Assembly: GCA_021811105.1 (NCBI GenBank) | Contig: JAJZPM010000043.1 | Location: 1-34,024 of the forward strand | Reading direction: 5' to 3' | From: Nitrospirota bacterium | GTDB taxonomy: Bacteria; Nitrospirota; Thermodesulfovibrionia; Thermodesulfovibrionales; UBA6898 | DNA length: 34,024 nucleotides | In this document: piece after piece, positions 10,136-17,227 of the stretch | How the letters are laid out: each line of letters opens with the position of its first letter | Position numbering within the stretch: position 1 is the first letter of the stretch | The notes under the pieces: generated by a model | Seen by the model: only the letters and a program-made list of their open reading frames with translations | What the model was told of the DNA's origin: nothing | Database searches by the model: none | Made by a program: the position numbers and the translations under genes

Positions 10136-10165
10136 TTGACTTATTTCCCTGATTCTCTTTATAAT
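10136..10165 (+). promoter_or_regulatory. Sigma70-type promoter for yceD-rpmF-plsX-fabH
   Basis: TTGACT (10136-10141) and a consensus TATAAT (10160-10165) are 18 bases apart. Transcription would start near 10172, about 20 bases before the yceD ATG. Confidence 0.75.
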
Positions 10166-10190
10166 TCTAGATACTTTTCGGTCTTTAAAA

Positions 10191-10691
10191 ATGAAAATCG
10201 TCATTGCAGATATACCCGACGAGGGCCTGATTGTAGATCTTGAGGAAAAGCTGACCCCGGAAGAAGTTTCGCTCTCGTGCACGGCCAGGTCCAGGCTTTC
10301 CCTGAATAAGGTCGGCAGCGAGATCGTGATCACCGGCAGGCTGAAGGCCGATATGGACCTTCAGTGCAGCAGGTGCCTGAAGGATTTCAGACAGACCCTC
10401 GACATCCCGGTGAACGTCGTCTACCACCCGATCGAAGACGCCGGCGACGAAAGACACGCCCTGAAGGATGACGAGATGGACATGGGATTTTATAAAGGCG
10501 AGGAACTCGACCTGCGTGAACTGCTGAAGGAACAGGTGCTCCTGAACGAACAGATGAAGCCCCTCTGTAGTGAGCACTGCAGAGGCATCTGTCCGAAATG
10601 CGGAACGGACCTGAATACCGGACAATGCGACTGCGGCAGGAAAGAGATTGATCCGAGACTGGAAGCACTCAAGAATTTTTTCGAAAAATGA
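10191..10691 (+). CDS. yceD: YceD/DUF177 family protein
   Basis: Small protein of the DUF177 (YceD) family, 166 aa. Family members are encoded next to rpmF and have been linked to 23S rRNA accumulation; that role is family knowledge, not shown here. The sequence has the characteristic CSRCLKDF pair near residues 63-66. A C-terminal cysteine cluster (CSEHCRGICPKCGTDLNTG, then CDCGRKE) probably binds metal, and the usual DPRLEALKNFF ending is present. No clear ribosome binding site precedes the ATG; the predicted leader is only about 20 nt. It leads the yceD-rpmF-plsX-fabH operon, 12 bases before rpmF. Confidence 0.9.
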   Translation: MKIVIADIPDEGLIVDLEEKLTPEEVSLSCTARSRLSLNKVGSEIVITGRLKADMDLQCSRCLKDFRQTLDIPVNVVYHPIEDAGDERHALKDDEMDMGFYKGEELDLRELLKEQVLLNEQMKPLCSEHCRGICPKCGTDLNTGQCDCGRKEIDPRLEALKNFFEK

Positions 10692-10703
10692 AAGGAGCGT
10701 AAA

Positions 10704-10886
10704 TTGGCAAACCCAACACACAGGCATTCGAGGGCAAGGAGAGACAAGAGGAGGGCGAACTGGAAGGGACAGACGCCGAACCTCGGCCAGTGCCCCGAAT
10801 GCAAGGAACTGAAGCAGCCCCACCGGGCCTGCTCGAGCTGCGGCACATACAACGGCAACAAGATACTAGAAATCATCGAAAAATAG
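10704..10886 (+). CDS. rpmF: 50S ribosomal protein L32
   Basis: Ribosomal protein L32 (bL32), 60 aa, a structural component of the large subunit. The N-terminal basic tail (HRHSRARRDKRRANWK) and a CPEC...CSSC zinc-binding pair identify it. The start is TTG at 10704-10706, supported by AAAGGAG seven bases upstream; an ATG is not available in frame. The four-cysteine (zinc-containing) form is used rather than the zinc-independent one. It lies between yceD and plsX, the widely conserved order. Confidence 0.95.
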   Translation: MANPTHRHSRARRDKRRANWKGQTPNLGQCPECKELKQPHRACSSCGTYNGNKILEIIEK

Positions 10887-10889
10887 AAG

Positions 10890-11900
10890 ATGAAAGTCGC
10901 TCTTGACGCCATGGGTGGAGACTACGCCCCCTCCGTAAACGTGGAAGGGGCGGTCGAAACCGTCAACGAGCATGACGACATTGAGATAGTCCTGGTCGGG
11001 AACGAGCCGCTTATCAAGCGGGAACTTGAGAACAAAAGGTATCCTTCACACCGCATCTCTCTGGTCCACGCCTCCCAGGTGATCGAGATGCACGAGCCCC
11101 CGACAGCCGCACTCAGGAAAAAAAAAGACTCCTCAATCAGGGTCGGCATAGACCTCGTCAAGGCAGGCAACGCCGACGCGTTCGTCAGCGCCGGTCACTC
11201 GGGGGTGGTGATGGCGACCTCCCTGCTTCTCCTCGGCACGTCTAAAGGCGTCGACCGGCCGGCCATCGCCACGGTCATGCCGACGCTGAAAGATACGTTC
11301 ATCCTTCTTGACGCAGGGGCGAACGTCGACTGCAAACCGGAAAACCTGCTCCAGTTCGCGCTCATGGGCAACACTTACTGCAAGCTCCTGCTCGGCAAAA
11401 ACAGCCCTAAGGTGGCGCTCCTCAGCATCGGCGAAGAAGACACCAAGGGGAACGAACTCACCAAGGAGGCATTTAAGCTCCTGAAACGGACCCGTCTGAA
11501 CTTCATCGGCAACATCGAGGGCAAGGACATGTTTACCGGCAAGGCTGACGTGATCGTCTGCGACGGCTTCATCGGCAATATCGCCCTGAAAATCAGCGAA
11601 GGCCTCGCCGAGACGATCATCAAGATGCTGAAAAGGGAGATCACCTCCGTCTCTACCGGCAGGATCGGTTATCTCATGATGAAACCGGCGATCAGAAACT
11701 TCAAGAAGAGGACCGACTATGACGAATACGGCGGCGCACCGCTCTTAGGCATCAACGGCGCATGCATTATCAGCCACGGAAGGTCTACGGCGAAGGCCAT
11801 CAAAAACGCGCTGAGGGTCGCATCGGATTACGCCGGCAAGAGGGTCTTCGAGGCAATCTCGACCGATATAGAAAACGACCTTATCGGCAGGGTGGCCTGA
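10890..11900 (+). CDS. plsX: Phosphate acyltransferase PlsX
   Basis: Acyl-ACP:phosphate acyltransferase, 336 aa, making acyl-phosphate for the PlsY step of phosphatidic acid synthesis; a peripheral inner-membrane enzyme. Recognisable stretches are the N-terminal VALDAMGGDYAP, SAGHSGVVMA, LLDAGANVDCKPENLLQFA, ALLSIGEEDTKGNE and DGFIGNIALKISEG. The length is normal. The start ATG follows the rpmF stop by three bases and has no strong ribosome binding site, so it is likely translated by coupling. fabH begins two bases after its stop. This links membrane lipid synthesis with ribosome assembly genes as in many bacteria. Confidence 0.97.
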   Translation: MKVALDAMGGDYAPSVNVEGAVETVNEHDDIEIVLVGNEPLIKRELENKRYPSHRISLVHASQVIEMHEPPTAALRKKKDSSIRVGIDLVKAGNADAFVSAGHSGVVMATSLLLLGTSKGVDRPAIATVMPTLKDTFILLDAGANVDCKPENLLQFALMGNTYCKLLLGKNSPKVALLSIGEEDTKGNELTKEAFKLLKRTRLNFIGNIEGKDMFTGKADVIVCDGFIGNIALKISEGLAETIIKMLKREITSVSTGRIGYLMMKPAIRNFKKRTDYDEYGGAPLLGINGACIISHGRSTAKAIKNALRVASDYAGKRVFEAISTDIENDLIGRVA

Positions 11901-11902
11901 CC

Positions 11903-12883
11903 ATGCTCAGAGGGCGGATCGTCGCCACGGGCTCCTATGTTCCCGAAAATGTCGTAACGAACCATGACCTCGAAAAGATCATCGACACCTCGGACGAATG
12001 GATAACCGAAAGGACAGGAATTAAGGAGCGCAGGGTCGTCAACGGAGACCAGGCCACTTCCGACCTCGCGTTTGAGGCTGCCTCGATCGCGCTGAAAAGG
12101 GCGCATCTCAGGCCAAAGGACATCGATCTTATCATAGTCGCCACGATCACTGCCGACATGGCATTTCCGTCGACCGCCTGCATCCTTCAAGACAGGCTCG
12201 GCGCGAAAAATGCAGCTGCCTTCGACATAAACGCTGCCTGCTCGGGTTTCATTTACGGTCTTCACATCGCAAACGGACTCATTAGATCGGGGATACACAC
12301 TAAGGTCCTGCTCGTCGGCGCGGAGGTGCTCTCAAAGGTCACCGACTGGCAAGACCGCACCACCTGCATCCTCTTCGGCGATGGCGCGGGGGCCGCGATC
12401 CTCGAAGCTACAAAAGAAAAAAGGGGGGTCTGCTCTACCCATATCAGCTCGGATGGAAGCCTGGGAGACCTGATACGTCTTCCCGGGGGGGGATCTAGAA
12501 ACCCCTGTTCGAAGGAGACGATCCTCAAGAGACTGAACTACATCAAGATGAAAGGCAACGAGACCTTCAAGGTCGCGGTAAGAACGCTTGAAGAACTGGT
12601 GACCAGGACGCTCGCAGACAACAGCCTGGAGCCGTCTCAGCTCTCGCTGCTGATACCCCATCAGGCGAACATCAGGATCATCCAGGCGACCGCGAAACGT
12701 CTCGGCATGCCGATAGAAAAGGTCTTCGTGAACATCGACAAATACGGCAACACCTCGGCCGCCTCGGTCCCGATCGCGCTGGACGAAGCTGTGCAGACAG
12801 GAAGGATACAGGACGGAGATTACATACTCCTCGAGGCGTTCGGGGGCGGTCTCACCTGGGCATCTTCCCTGGTCAGGTGGTAA
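11903..12883 (+). CDS. fabH: Beta-ketoacyl-ACP synthase III
   Basis: KAS III, 326 aa, condensing acetyl-CoA (or another short acyl-CoA) with malonyl-ACP to begin fatty acid synthesis. The Cys-His-Asn triad is visible: Cys113 in NAACSGF, His253 in PHQANIR and Asn283 in GNTSAAS. The N-terminus RGRIVATGSYVPENVVTN is standard. The ATG at 11903 follows the plsX stop directly; the frame is open further upstream only because it runs through plsX. It is the last gene of the operon; a hairpin follows the stop. fabD, fabG and acpP do not follow, unlike in many genomes. Confidence 0.97.
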   Translation: MLRGRIVATGSYVPENVVTNHDLEKIIDTSDEWITERTGIKERRVVNGDQATSDLAFEAASIALKRAHLRPKDIDLIIVATITADMAFPSTACILQDRLGAKNAAAFDINAACSGFIYGLHIANGLIRSGIHTKVLLVGAEVLSKVTDWQDRTTCILFGDGAGAAILEATKEKRGVCSTHISSDGSLGDLIRLPGGGSRNPCSKETILKRLNYIKMKGNETFKVAVRTLEELVTRTLADNSLEPSQLSLLIPHQANIRIIQATAKRLGMPIEKVFVNIDKYGNTSAASVPIALDEAVQTGRIQDGDYILLEAFGGGLTWASSLVRW

Positions 12884-12899
12884 GTCCCGCCACGGGACT
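12883..12899. terminator. Hairpin between convergent fabH and the TVP38-like gene
   Basis: AGTCCC (12883-12888), a five-base loop and GGGACT (12894-12899) form a 6-bp stem, followed on the plus strand by a T-rich tract (CTTCTTTTT) that already lies in the end of the convergent gene. It plausibly ends the fabH transcript. Confidence 0.5.
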
Positions 12900-12901
12900 G
12901 T

Positions 12902-13537
12902 CTACTTCTTTTTCGCTTTTCCCCTCGATCTCGCGTGCCAGAAGCGAAACATTTTTTCGAGTCTGTCCTTGTATACCATCGAGAGGAAGACCAGGATGAT
13001 CGCGATGCCGAGGAGGATAAAAAAACGATAGTACTGATGGTGGTGGATAAAATTCCCGCCTAAAGTCAGAAGGACGGTCCCGCCGAACCTGCCGACTGTG
13101 CTGATCACAAAAAACTCCTTTGTACTCAGATGCCCGAGACCCAGGATATAGCAGAGAAGGTCCTTCGGCGTCCCGGGTATCAGAAAGAGGAGAAAAACGA
13201 GAAAGGCACCCTTGTGGTGCAGAAGGTAGTCGTATTTTGCCATCGTCTCCTTCTTCACAAATTTTTCGACAAAGGGCCTTCCGAAGGTCCTCGACAGAGA
13301 AAACGCGATCAGAGAGCCGAGCGTGAGCCCCACCGTGGAGAGGAAAATGCCGAGCGCAGGACCGTACAGATACCCGCCGATGAAACCGGTCACCTCTCCC
13401 GGAATCGGTGCTGCAACGACCTGCATCATCTGCAGGAGGATAAAGCCGATGAAACCTGCGGGACCGAGCGAACCGATGAACGCGAGCAGTTTCTGCCTGT
13501 CCATGAAGAACCGGAACGTCCCGGTCCTGTAAAGCAC
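12902..13537 (-). CDS. TVP38/TMEM64 (DedA-like) membrane protein
   Basis: Polytopic inner-membrane protein of the SNARE-associated/VTT (TVP38, DedA-like) superfamily. Family members are linked to lipid scrambling or membrane homeostasis; the exact substrate is unknown. Typical features are APIPGEVTGFIGGYLYGPALG followed by GSLIAFSLSRTFGRPFVEKF, then FLLFLIPGTPKDLLCYILGL and a final helix near the C-terminus with a basic tail. The first standard start is GTG at 13535-13537, but it falls inside a hydrophobic stretch. The frame stays open upstream to a TGA at 13622-13624. Adding those 27 codons restores a normal N-terminal transmembrane helix, yet offers only ATA (13616-13618, after AGGTG) or CTG starts. 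It is last in the nfeD-slipin operon. Confidence 0.8.
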   Translation of the reverse strand: MLYRTGTFRFFMDRQKLLAFIGSLGPAGFIGFILLQMMQVVAAPIPGEVTGFIGGYLYGPALGIFLSTVGLTLGSLIAFSLSRTFGRPFVEKFVKKETMAKYDYLLHHKGAFLVFLLFLIPGTPKDLLCYILGLGHLSTKEFFVISTVGRFGGTVLLTLGGNFIHHHQYYRFFILLGIAIILVFLSMVYKDRLEKMFRFWHARSRGKAKKK

Positions 13538-13686
13538 GAAGACGGCAAGAAGAAACAGTAGTAGCAGGCCTATTTTAATCCATACCAGATTGCTCTTTTT
13601 ATCGCCCTGATGGTCTATGTCTCACCTCCGCACGAAGCCGGGCCGCCTGCTTTCATACCGCGGAAGGCAACCTTTTCACGGGAAAC

Positions 13687-14457
13687 TCAGGACTTTTTCT
13701 CACCTTTCTCCATAAAGGGCTTGAGCAGATCTATCGGTATCGGAAACAGAATCGTCGAATTTTTTTCCGTTGCGATCTCGGTCAGGGTCTGGAGGAACCT
13801 CAACACCACGGCTACCGGCTGCGTCGCAATTATGGCAGCCGCCTCGGAGAGCCTCTGAGAAGCCTGGAACTCCCCTTCCGCATTGATGATCTTCGCCCTT
13901 CTCTCCCTTTCGGCTTCAGCCTGTTTCGCAATGGCCCGCTGCATTTCAACAGGAAGATCAACGTTCTTGACCTCCACCGCCGAGACCTTTATGCCCCAGG
14001 GTTCGGTCTGGAAATCGATCACCTTCTGGAGCTCGGCATTCAGTTCTTCCCGCTTTGACAGGAGGTCGTCGAGCTGGCCCTGCCCCAGAATACTCCTGAG
14101 GGTGGTCTGTGCGATCTGGGAAGTGGCAAAATAGAAATCCTCGACCTCGGTGATTGCCTTCACCGGATCAATAGGCCTGAAATAAATGACCGCATTGACC
14201 TTCACCGTTACGTTGTCTTTGGTGATGACATCCTGAGAAGGCACATCCATCGTGACAGTCCTGAGACTTACCCTCACCAGTTTGTCGATGATAGGCCATA
14301 TAATCACCAGTCCGGGTCCCTTCACCGGGATGATTCTCCCCAGCCTGAAGACAACGCCCCTTTCGTACTCCTTAAGGATTTTTATGGCACTGCTGAGAAA
14401 ATAGATTACCAGGACCATAACAAAGACAAACCCTGTAAATGCCGGTGTAAGTAACAT
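13687..14457 (-). CDS. Slipin/SPFH (band 7) membrane protein
   Basis: Stomatin-like SPFH protein (slipin), 256 aa, forming oligomers on the membrane and usually partnered with an NfeD protease. An N-terminal hydrophobic segment (about residues 5-26) is followed by the band 7 domain with [48 protein letters not shown] and [19 protein letters not shown] coiled-coil region follows ([20 protein letters not shown]). The ribosome binding site GGAGG overlaps the nfeD stop, and the ATG is only four bases after it. The pairing with nfeD is the standard arrangement and suggests a joint role in membrane-protein quality control or microdomain organisation. Confidence 0.93.
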   Translation of the reverse strand: MLLTPAFTGFVFVMVLVIYFLSSAIKILKEYERGVVFRLGRIIPVKGPGLVIIWPIIDKLVRVSLRTVTMDVPSQDVITKDNVTVKVNAVIYFRPIDPVKAITEVEDFYFATSQIAQTTLRSILGQGQLDDLLSKREELNAELQKVIDFQTEPWGIKVSAVEVKNVDLPVEMQRAIAKQAEAERERRAKIINAEGEFQASQRLSEAAAIIATQPVAVVLRFLQTLTEIATEKNSTILFPIPIDLLKPFMEKGEKKS

Positions 14458-14461
14458 TTCG

Positions 14462-15823
14462 CTACCTCCTTTTTTTGACCTTTATTTTCAAACCCGAGAC
14501 GGATAAGACCATAACCTTCTCGCCCTTGCCGATCGCCTCGTCGGAATATGCCGACCAAACTTCTCCCCTCACCATGACCATCCCGCCCTCAGGCGTGATC
14601 TCCGATGATGTCGTTCCCTCCAGGCCGACGAGACCCTCGCTGCCTGTCATCGGCTTTCGTCTTTGCGCCTTGTATACTAGACTGAAGGTCACCGAAAAGA
14701 AAAGCGCAGTGAAGATCACCGCGGGCAGGATAAGATAGAGCGACAGCCTGAGCATCGGCTCGGGAGATTCGAAGAGCATAAGGGAGCCGATCACCATCGA
14801 TATGATGCCGCCGACGGTCAGTGCCCCGTGAGAGATAATCTTGATCTCAAGAATAAACATCACCAGACCCAGTATGATAAGAAGCAGCCCCGCATAGTTC
14901 ACGGGCAGGGTCTGAAAAGAATAGAAGGCCAGTATGAGGAAGATCGCCCCGGCGACCCCGGGGAATATCACCCCAGGGTTTGTAAGTTCGAAGAAGATGC
15001 CGTAAAAGCCGAGCAGCATGAGCATATACGCAACACTCGGGTCGGAGATGAAGTTCAATATGCGGTATCTCCACCCCATCTTCTCCCTCACGACCTCCGC
15101 CCCTGCCGTCCTGAGCGTCTTTTCGCCGAGCACCGTCATGACCTTTCTCCCGTCGACTTCCCTGAGAAGTGACTCCAGGTCGGGACTGACAAGGTCGATG
15201 ACGTGCTTTTTCAGTGCTTCGCTATCAGTGATCGAAACGCTCTGCCGCACCGCCTCTTCCGCCCATTCGGCGTTTCTTCCGTTTTTTTCAGCCAGGGACC
15301 TGATATACGCCGCCGCATCGTTCGTCACCTTTTCGGCCATCGTTTTATCCATCTTCCCTCCGGTCGACACCGGATGGGCCGCGCCGATGTTCGTTCCGGG
15401 TGCCATTGCCGCGATATGGGCAGCCATGGTGATGAAGACCCCCGCCGACGCGTCCCTGGCGCCGCTCGGAGAAACGTATACGATGACCGGCACCCTGCTG
15501 CTTATGATGGCCTTCACGATGCTCCGCATGGAGGTATCCAGTCCGCCGGGCGTGTCGAGTTCTATGACGAAGGCAGCGGCGTTCATCCCGGACGCCCTGT
15601 CGATGTTTTTTTCGATAAACTCGGCCGAGACCGGATTAATTACACCGTCGACCGTGATCACCAGCACCTTGGCTTTCTGCTCGGACGGAAAGGCCTGAGA
15701 TAAGAAAAGCGCAATCGATATGCACAGAACTGCGGCGGGAATGATCCCCCTTACGATATCCGGAATCGTCCTTTTCGCACGGCGTTTTTCAGGTCCTGGA
15801 TCAATCCTCATTATTGCTAGCAT
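14462..15823 (-). CDS. nfeD: NfeD-type membrane serine protease
   Basis: Long-form NfeD, 453 aa: a signal/anchor helix (about residues 22-45) is followed by a ClpP-like serine protease domain (about 50-245). The motifs [14 protein letters not shown] and [33 protein letters not shown] are visible; the Ser in ASAG and a Lys about 40 residues on would form the expected Ser-Lys dyad. Four to five membrane helices (about 255-390) come next, then a C-terminal OB-fold domain ([12 protein letters not shown]...GEVWSAYS). Known homologues cleave hydrophobic stretches of slipin. The ATG at 15821-15823 has AAGG upstream; a second in-frame ATG four codons on is possible. Confidence 0.93.
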   Translation of the reverse strand: MLAIMRIDPGPEKRRAKRTIPDIVRGIIPAAVLCISIALFLSQAFPSEQKAKVLVITVDGVINPVSAEFIEKNIDRASGMNAAAFVIELDTPGGLDTSMRSIVKAIISSRVPVIVYVSPSGARDASAGVFITMAAHIAAMAPGTNIGAAHPVSTGGKMDKTMAEKVTNDAAAYIRSLAEKNGRNAEWAEEAVRQSVSITDSEALKKHVIDLVSPDLESLLREVDGRKVMTVLGEKTLRTAGAEVVREKMGWRYRILNFISDPSVAYMLMLLGFYGIFFELTNPGVIFPGVAGAIFLILAFYSFQTLPVNYAGLLLIILGLVMFILEIKIISHGALTVGGIISMVIGSLMLFESPEPMLRLSLYLILPAVIFTALFFSVTFSLVYKAQRRKPMTGSEGLVGLEGTTSSEITPEGGMVMVRGEVWSAYSDEAIGKGEKVMVLSVSGLKIKVKKRR

Positions 15824-15837
15824 AATACCTTATGCAT

Positions 15838-15866
15838 AGTATAATATGAAACGTTCCGGGCAACAA
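15838..15866 (-). promoter_or_regulatory. Promoter for the nfeD-slipin operon
   Basis: On the minus strand TTGTTG (15861-15866) and TATACT (15838-15843) are 17 bases apart, giving a start just upstream of the nfeD ATG. It is back-to-back with the tRNA-side promoter. Confidence 0.55.
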
Positions 15867-15880
15867 AGTCCTCAGTTTCG

Positions 15881-15910
15881 TTGACAAACAACAGCAATTT
15901 CTGATATAAA
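15881..15910 (+). promoter_or_regulatory. Strong sigma70-type promoter facing the tRNA-Asn region
   Basis: Consensus TTGACA (15881-15886) and TATAAA (15905-15910) with an 18-base spacer. The transcript would run through both tandem repeats before reaching the intact tRNA-Asn about 220 bases downstream. Confidence 0.65.
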
Positions 15911-15956
15911 AAAAGGCTCACTGAATCAGCATGTTTCTTAGCGAGACCGTATATTC

Positions 15957-16164
15957 TCCCGAATGCCTTCGGGATTAACCACCCTGCCTGGGATGGTGTT
16001 ACGGTGTAATTGAATAGATTTGTTATTTGAGATGTTCCCGGGTAGCTCAGTCGGCAGAGTCCCGAATGCCTTCGGGATTAACCACCCTGCCTGGGAAACA
16101 GTGTTACGGTGTAATTGAATAGAGTTGTTATTTGAGATGTTCCCGGGTAGCTCAGTCGGCAGAG
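15957..16164 (+). repeat. Tandem duplication carrying tRNA-Asn 5' halves
   Basis: Two near-identical units, 15957-16059 (103 bp) and 16060-16164 (105 bp). They differ by a small indel after TGCCTGGGA and by one substitution (ATAGATTTG versus ATAGAGTTG). Each unit begins with the hairpin TCCCGAATGCCTTCGGGA, continues with TTAACCACCCTG (identical to the 3' side of the tRNA-Asn anticodon arm), and then about 55 bases of spacer. It ends with the first 24 bases of tRNA-Asn up to GGCAGAG. In the first unit this 5' half is a dead copy; in the second it is the real start of the functional tRNA. Confidence 0.85.
16036..16059 (+). pseudogene. tRNA-Asn 5'-half copy
   Basis: These 24 bases are identical to bases 1-24 of the intact tRNA-Asn at 16141. 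The rest of the tRNA is replaced by a palindrome and then TTAACCACCCTG. The anticodon stem's 5' strand, the anticodon's first bases, the T arm and the acceptor 3' strand are missing, so it cannot fold as a tRNA. Confidence 0.8.
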
Positions 16165-16216
16165 CAGGTGGCTGTTAACCACCCTGTCGGGGGTTCGAAT
16201 CCCTCCCCGGGAGCCA
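16141..16216 (+). tRNA. tRNA-Asn (GTT anticodon), CCA encoded
   Basis: A complete cloverleaf can be drawn by eye. The acceptor TCCCGGG pairs with CCCGGGA, the D arm is GCTC/GAGC, and the anticodon arm is GGTGG-CTGTTAA-CCACC with anticodon GTT. The T arm GGGGG-TTCGAAT-CCCTC has one G-T wobble. The discriminator is G, and CCA is encoded at 16214-16216. It decodes Asn AAC/AAU. Confidence 0.96.
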
Positions 16217-16240
16217 ATTCTTTGGGGGGTCATTTCAGCA

Positions 16241-16525
16241 ATGCCGTCCTTCGTCTATATTCTTCGCAGCGAATCAACCGGTCGCTACTACGTCGGCCAT
16301 ACGGACGATTTGCCGCGCAGAATATCACGGCACAACGATCCCACCTATCACGGCTCGAAATATACTAAACGCAACCAAGGCCCCTGGACATGCGTTTTCA
16401 GCGAACAATGTGAGACTCGTTCTACGGCCGTGAACCGCGAACAAGAAATCAAGGCAAAGAAAAGCAAAAAATACATAGAGTTCCTGATTGCGGATCGGCA
16501 GAGTCCCGAAAGCTTTCGGGATTAA
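16241..16525 (+). CDS. Small GIY-YIG nuclease-family protein
   Basis: Single-domain GIY-YIG (URI-type) protein, 94 aa. It shows VYIL (residues 5-8) ten residues before YYVG (16-19), the catalytic-type Arg in LPRRISRHN, and the Glu in NREQEIKAKKSKK. Solo GIY-YIG proteins of this size are common but mostly unassigned; the fold cuts DNA in homing and repair nucleases. It starts 24 bases after the tRNA-Asn CCA, with a GGGGGG tract upstream. The last ten or so residues (ADRQSPESFRD) are not domain-derived. They translate a tRNA-like TCGGCAGAG followed by the palindrome TCCCGAAAGCTTTCGGGA, and the stop TAA is part of TTAACCACC. So the gene's 3' end is made from the same module seen upstream of the tRNA. 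Confidence 0.85.
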   Translation: MPSFVYILRSESTGRYYVGHTDDLPRRISRHNDPTYHGSKYTKRNQGPWTCVFSEQCETRSTAVNREQEIKAKKSKKYIEFLIADRQSPESFRD

Positions 16526-16575
16526 CCACCCTGCCCCGCCAGCAGGCGGGGACCCCTCCCCGGGGGCCAATTCTT
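16495..16575 (+). repeat. Third hairpin module with tRNA-Asn 3' relic
   Basis: TCGGCAGAG (16495-16503) is followed by the perfect 18-bp palindrome TCCCGAAAGCTTTCGGGA (16504-16521) and TTAACCACCCTG (16522-16533). A second hairpin comes next (CCCCGCC, loop AGCA, GGCGGGG at 16534-16551), then 16554-16575, which matches the tRNA-Asn 3' end and its immediate flank (CCCTCCCCGGG, GCCAATTCTT) with one mismatch. The second hairpin occupies the place of the T arm. The relic ends in the same trailing AATTCTT as the real tRNA, so GIY-YIG plus this relic looks like an insertion that duplicated the tRNA end. Confidence 0.75.
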
Positions 16576-16710
16576 CACCGCTTATCTAGTCTTAGCCTTT
16601 GCCGTTGCATACCTTTATCTTCAGTCTTCCACTATAGCCTATTGAGATTATCTTCACAATGAAGGACAATATGAGCAGGCTGGTGTGTATAAACCCAGGA
16701 GGGTTTTTTG
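16576..16710 (+). other. Upstream region of the cytochrome gene
   Basis: About 135 AT-richer bases with no gene. I see no convincing -35/-10 pair; TATAGC and TATTGAG stretches near 16630-16645 are weak candidates. A strong AGGAGGG (16697-16703) precedes the cytochrome ATG. Confidence 0.4.
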
Positions 16711-17196
16711 ATGGCCTGTTTCTTCGGGTCCTTGTCAAGAAGAGTGTGCCTCTCTTTTTTGCTGTTCCTGTTTGTACTACCCATGCCCGCCTCTCATGCC
16801 GCGCCTACATCAGCACGCTATGTCGGGTCCTTGGCCTGCAAGCCCTGCCACGAAAAAGAATACATCAGTTTTATTACCTACGCAAAAAAGAGCAGGTCGT
16901 TCCAAAGCATCGAGAGGGTGAGAAAGGGCCTGACTGAAGAGGAAACCAGAAGATGTTATTTCTGCCACACGACGGGATATGGGAAACCCGGCGGCTTTAT
17001 CAGCACCGAAAAAACCCCCGGCCTGAAAAATGCAGGTTGCGAGGTGTGTCACGGACCCGGCGGATCGCATGCCCGGACGAAGAGCCGGGACGATATAAGG
17101 AGGCATCTGACGATGAAAGACTGTGAAGCCTGTCATACGTCTGAAAGGGTAAAAGCGTTCAGGTTTAAGCCGCTGATTCACGGCGGCGCGCATTAG
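16711..17196 (+). CDS. Periplasmic tetraheme c-type cytochrome
   Basis: Secreted multiheme cytochrome c, 161 aa, resembling the cytochrome c554 family. A signal peptide (RRVCLSFLLFLFVLPMPASHA, probable cleavage after SHA) is followed by four CXXCH heme-attachment motifs: CKPCH, CYFCH, CEVCH and CEACH. Additional His residues could serve as distal ligands. It probably carries electrons in the periplasm; the substrate is unknown. The ATG at 16711 is seven bases after AGGAGGG; a TTG one codon upstream is less likely. It lies 31 bases before the heme-binding histidine kinase gene, so the cytochrome and sensor are likely co-expressed. Confidence 0.88.
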   Translation: MACFFGSLSRRVCLSFLLFLFVLPMPASHAAPTSARYVGSLACKPCHEKEYISFITYAKKSRSFQSIERVRKGLTEEETRRCYFCHTTGYGKPGGFISTEKTPGLKNAGCEVCHGPGGSHARTKSRDDIRRHLTMKDCEACHTSERVKAFRFKPLIHGGAH

Positions 17197-17227
17197 TATC
17201 GGAGTCGTTGGGTATAGGAGACGGAAC

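Noticed and set aside
16132-16368. Open frame running through the tRNA-Asn
   Set aside because: Its protein is just tRNA sequence translated (VAQSAEQVAVNHPVGGSNPS), a well-known annotation artefact, and it overlaps the GIY-YIG gene in another frame.
15957-16533. CRISPR-like array
   Set aside because: There are only three modules, unequal spacing, tRNA-derived content and no cas genes.
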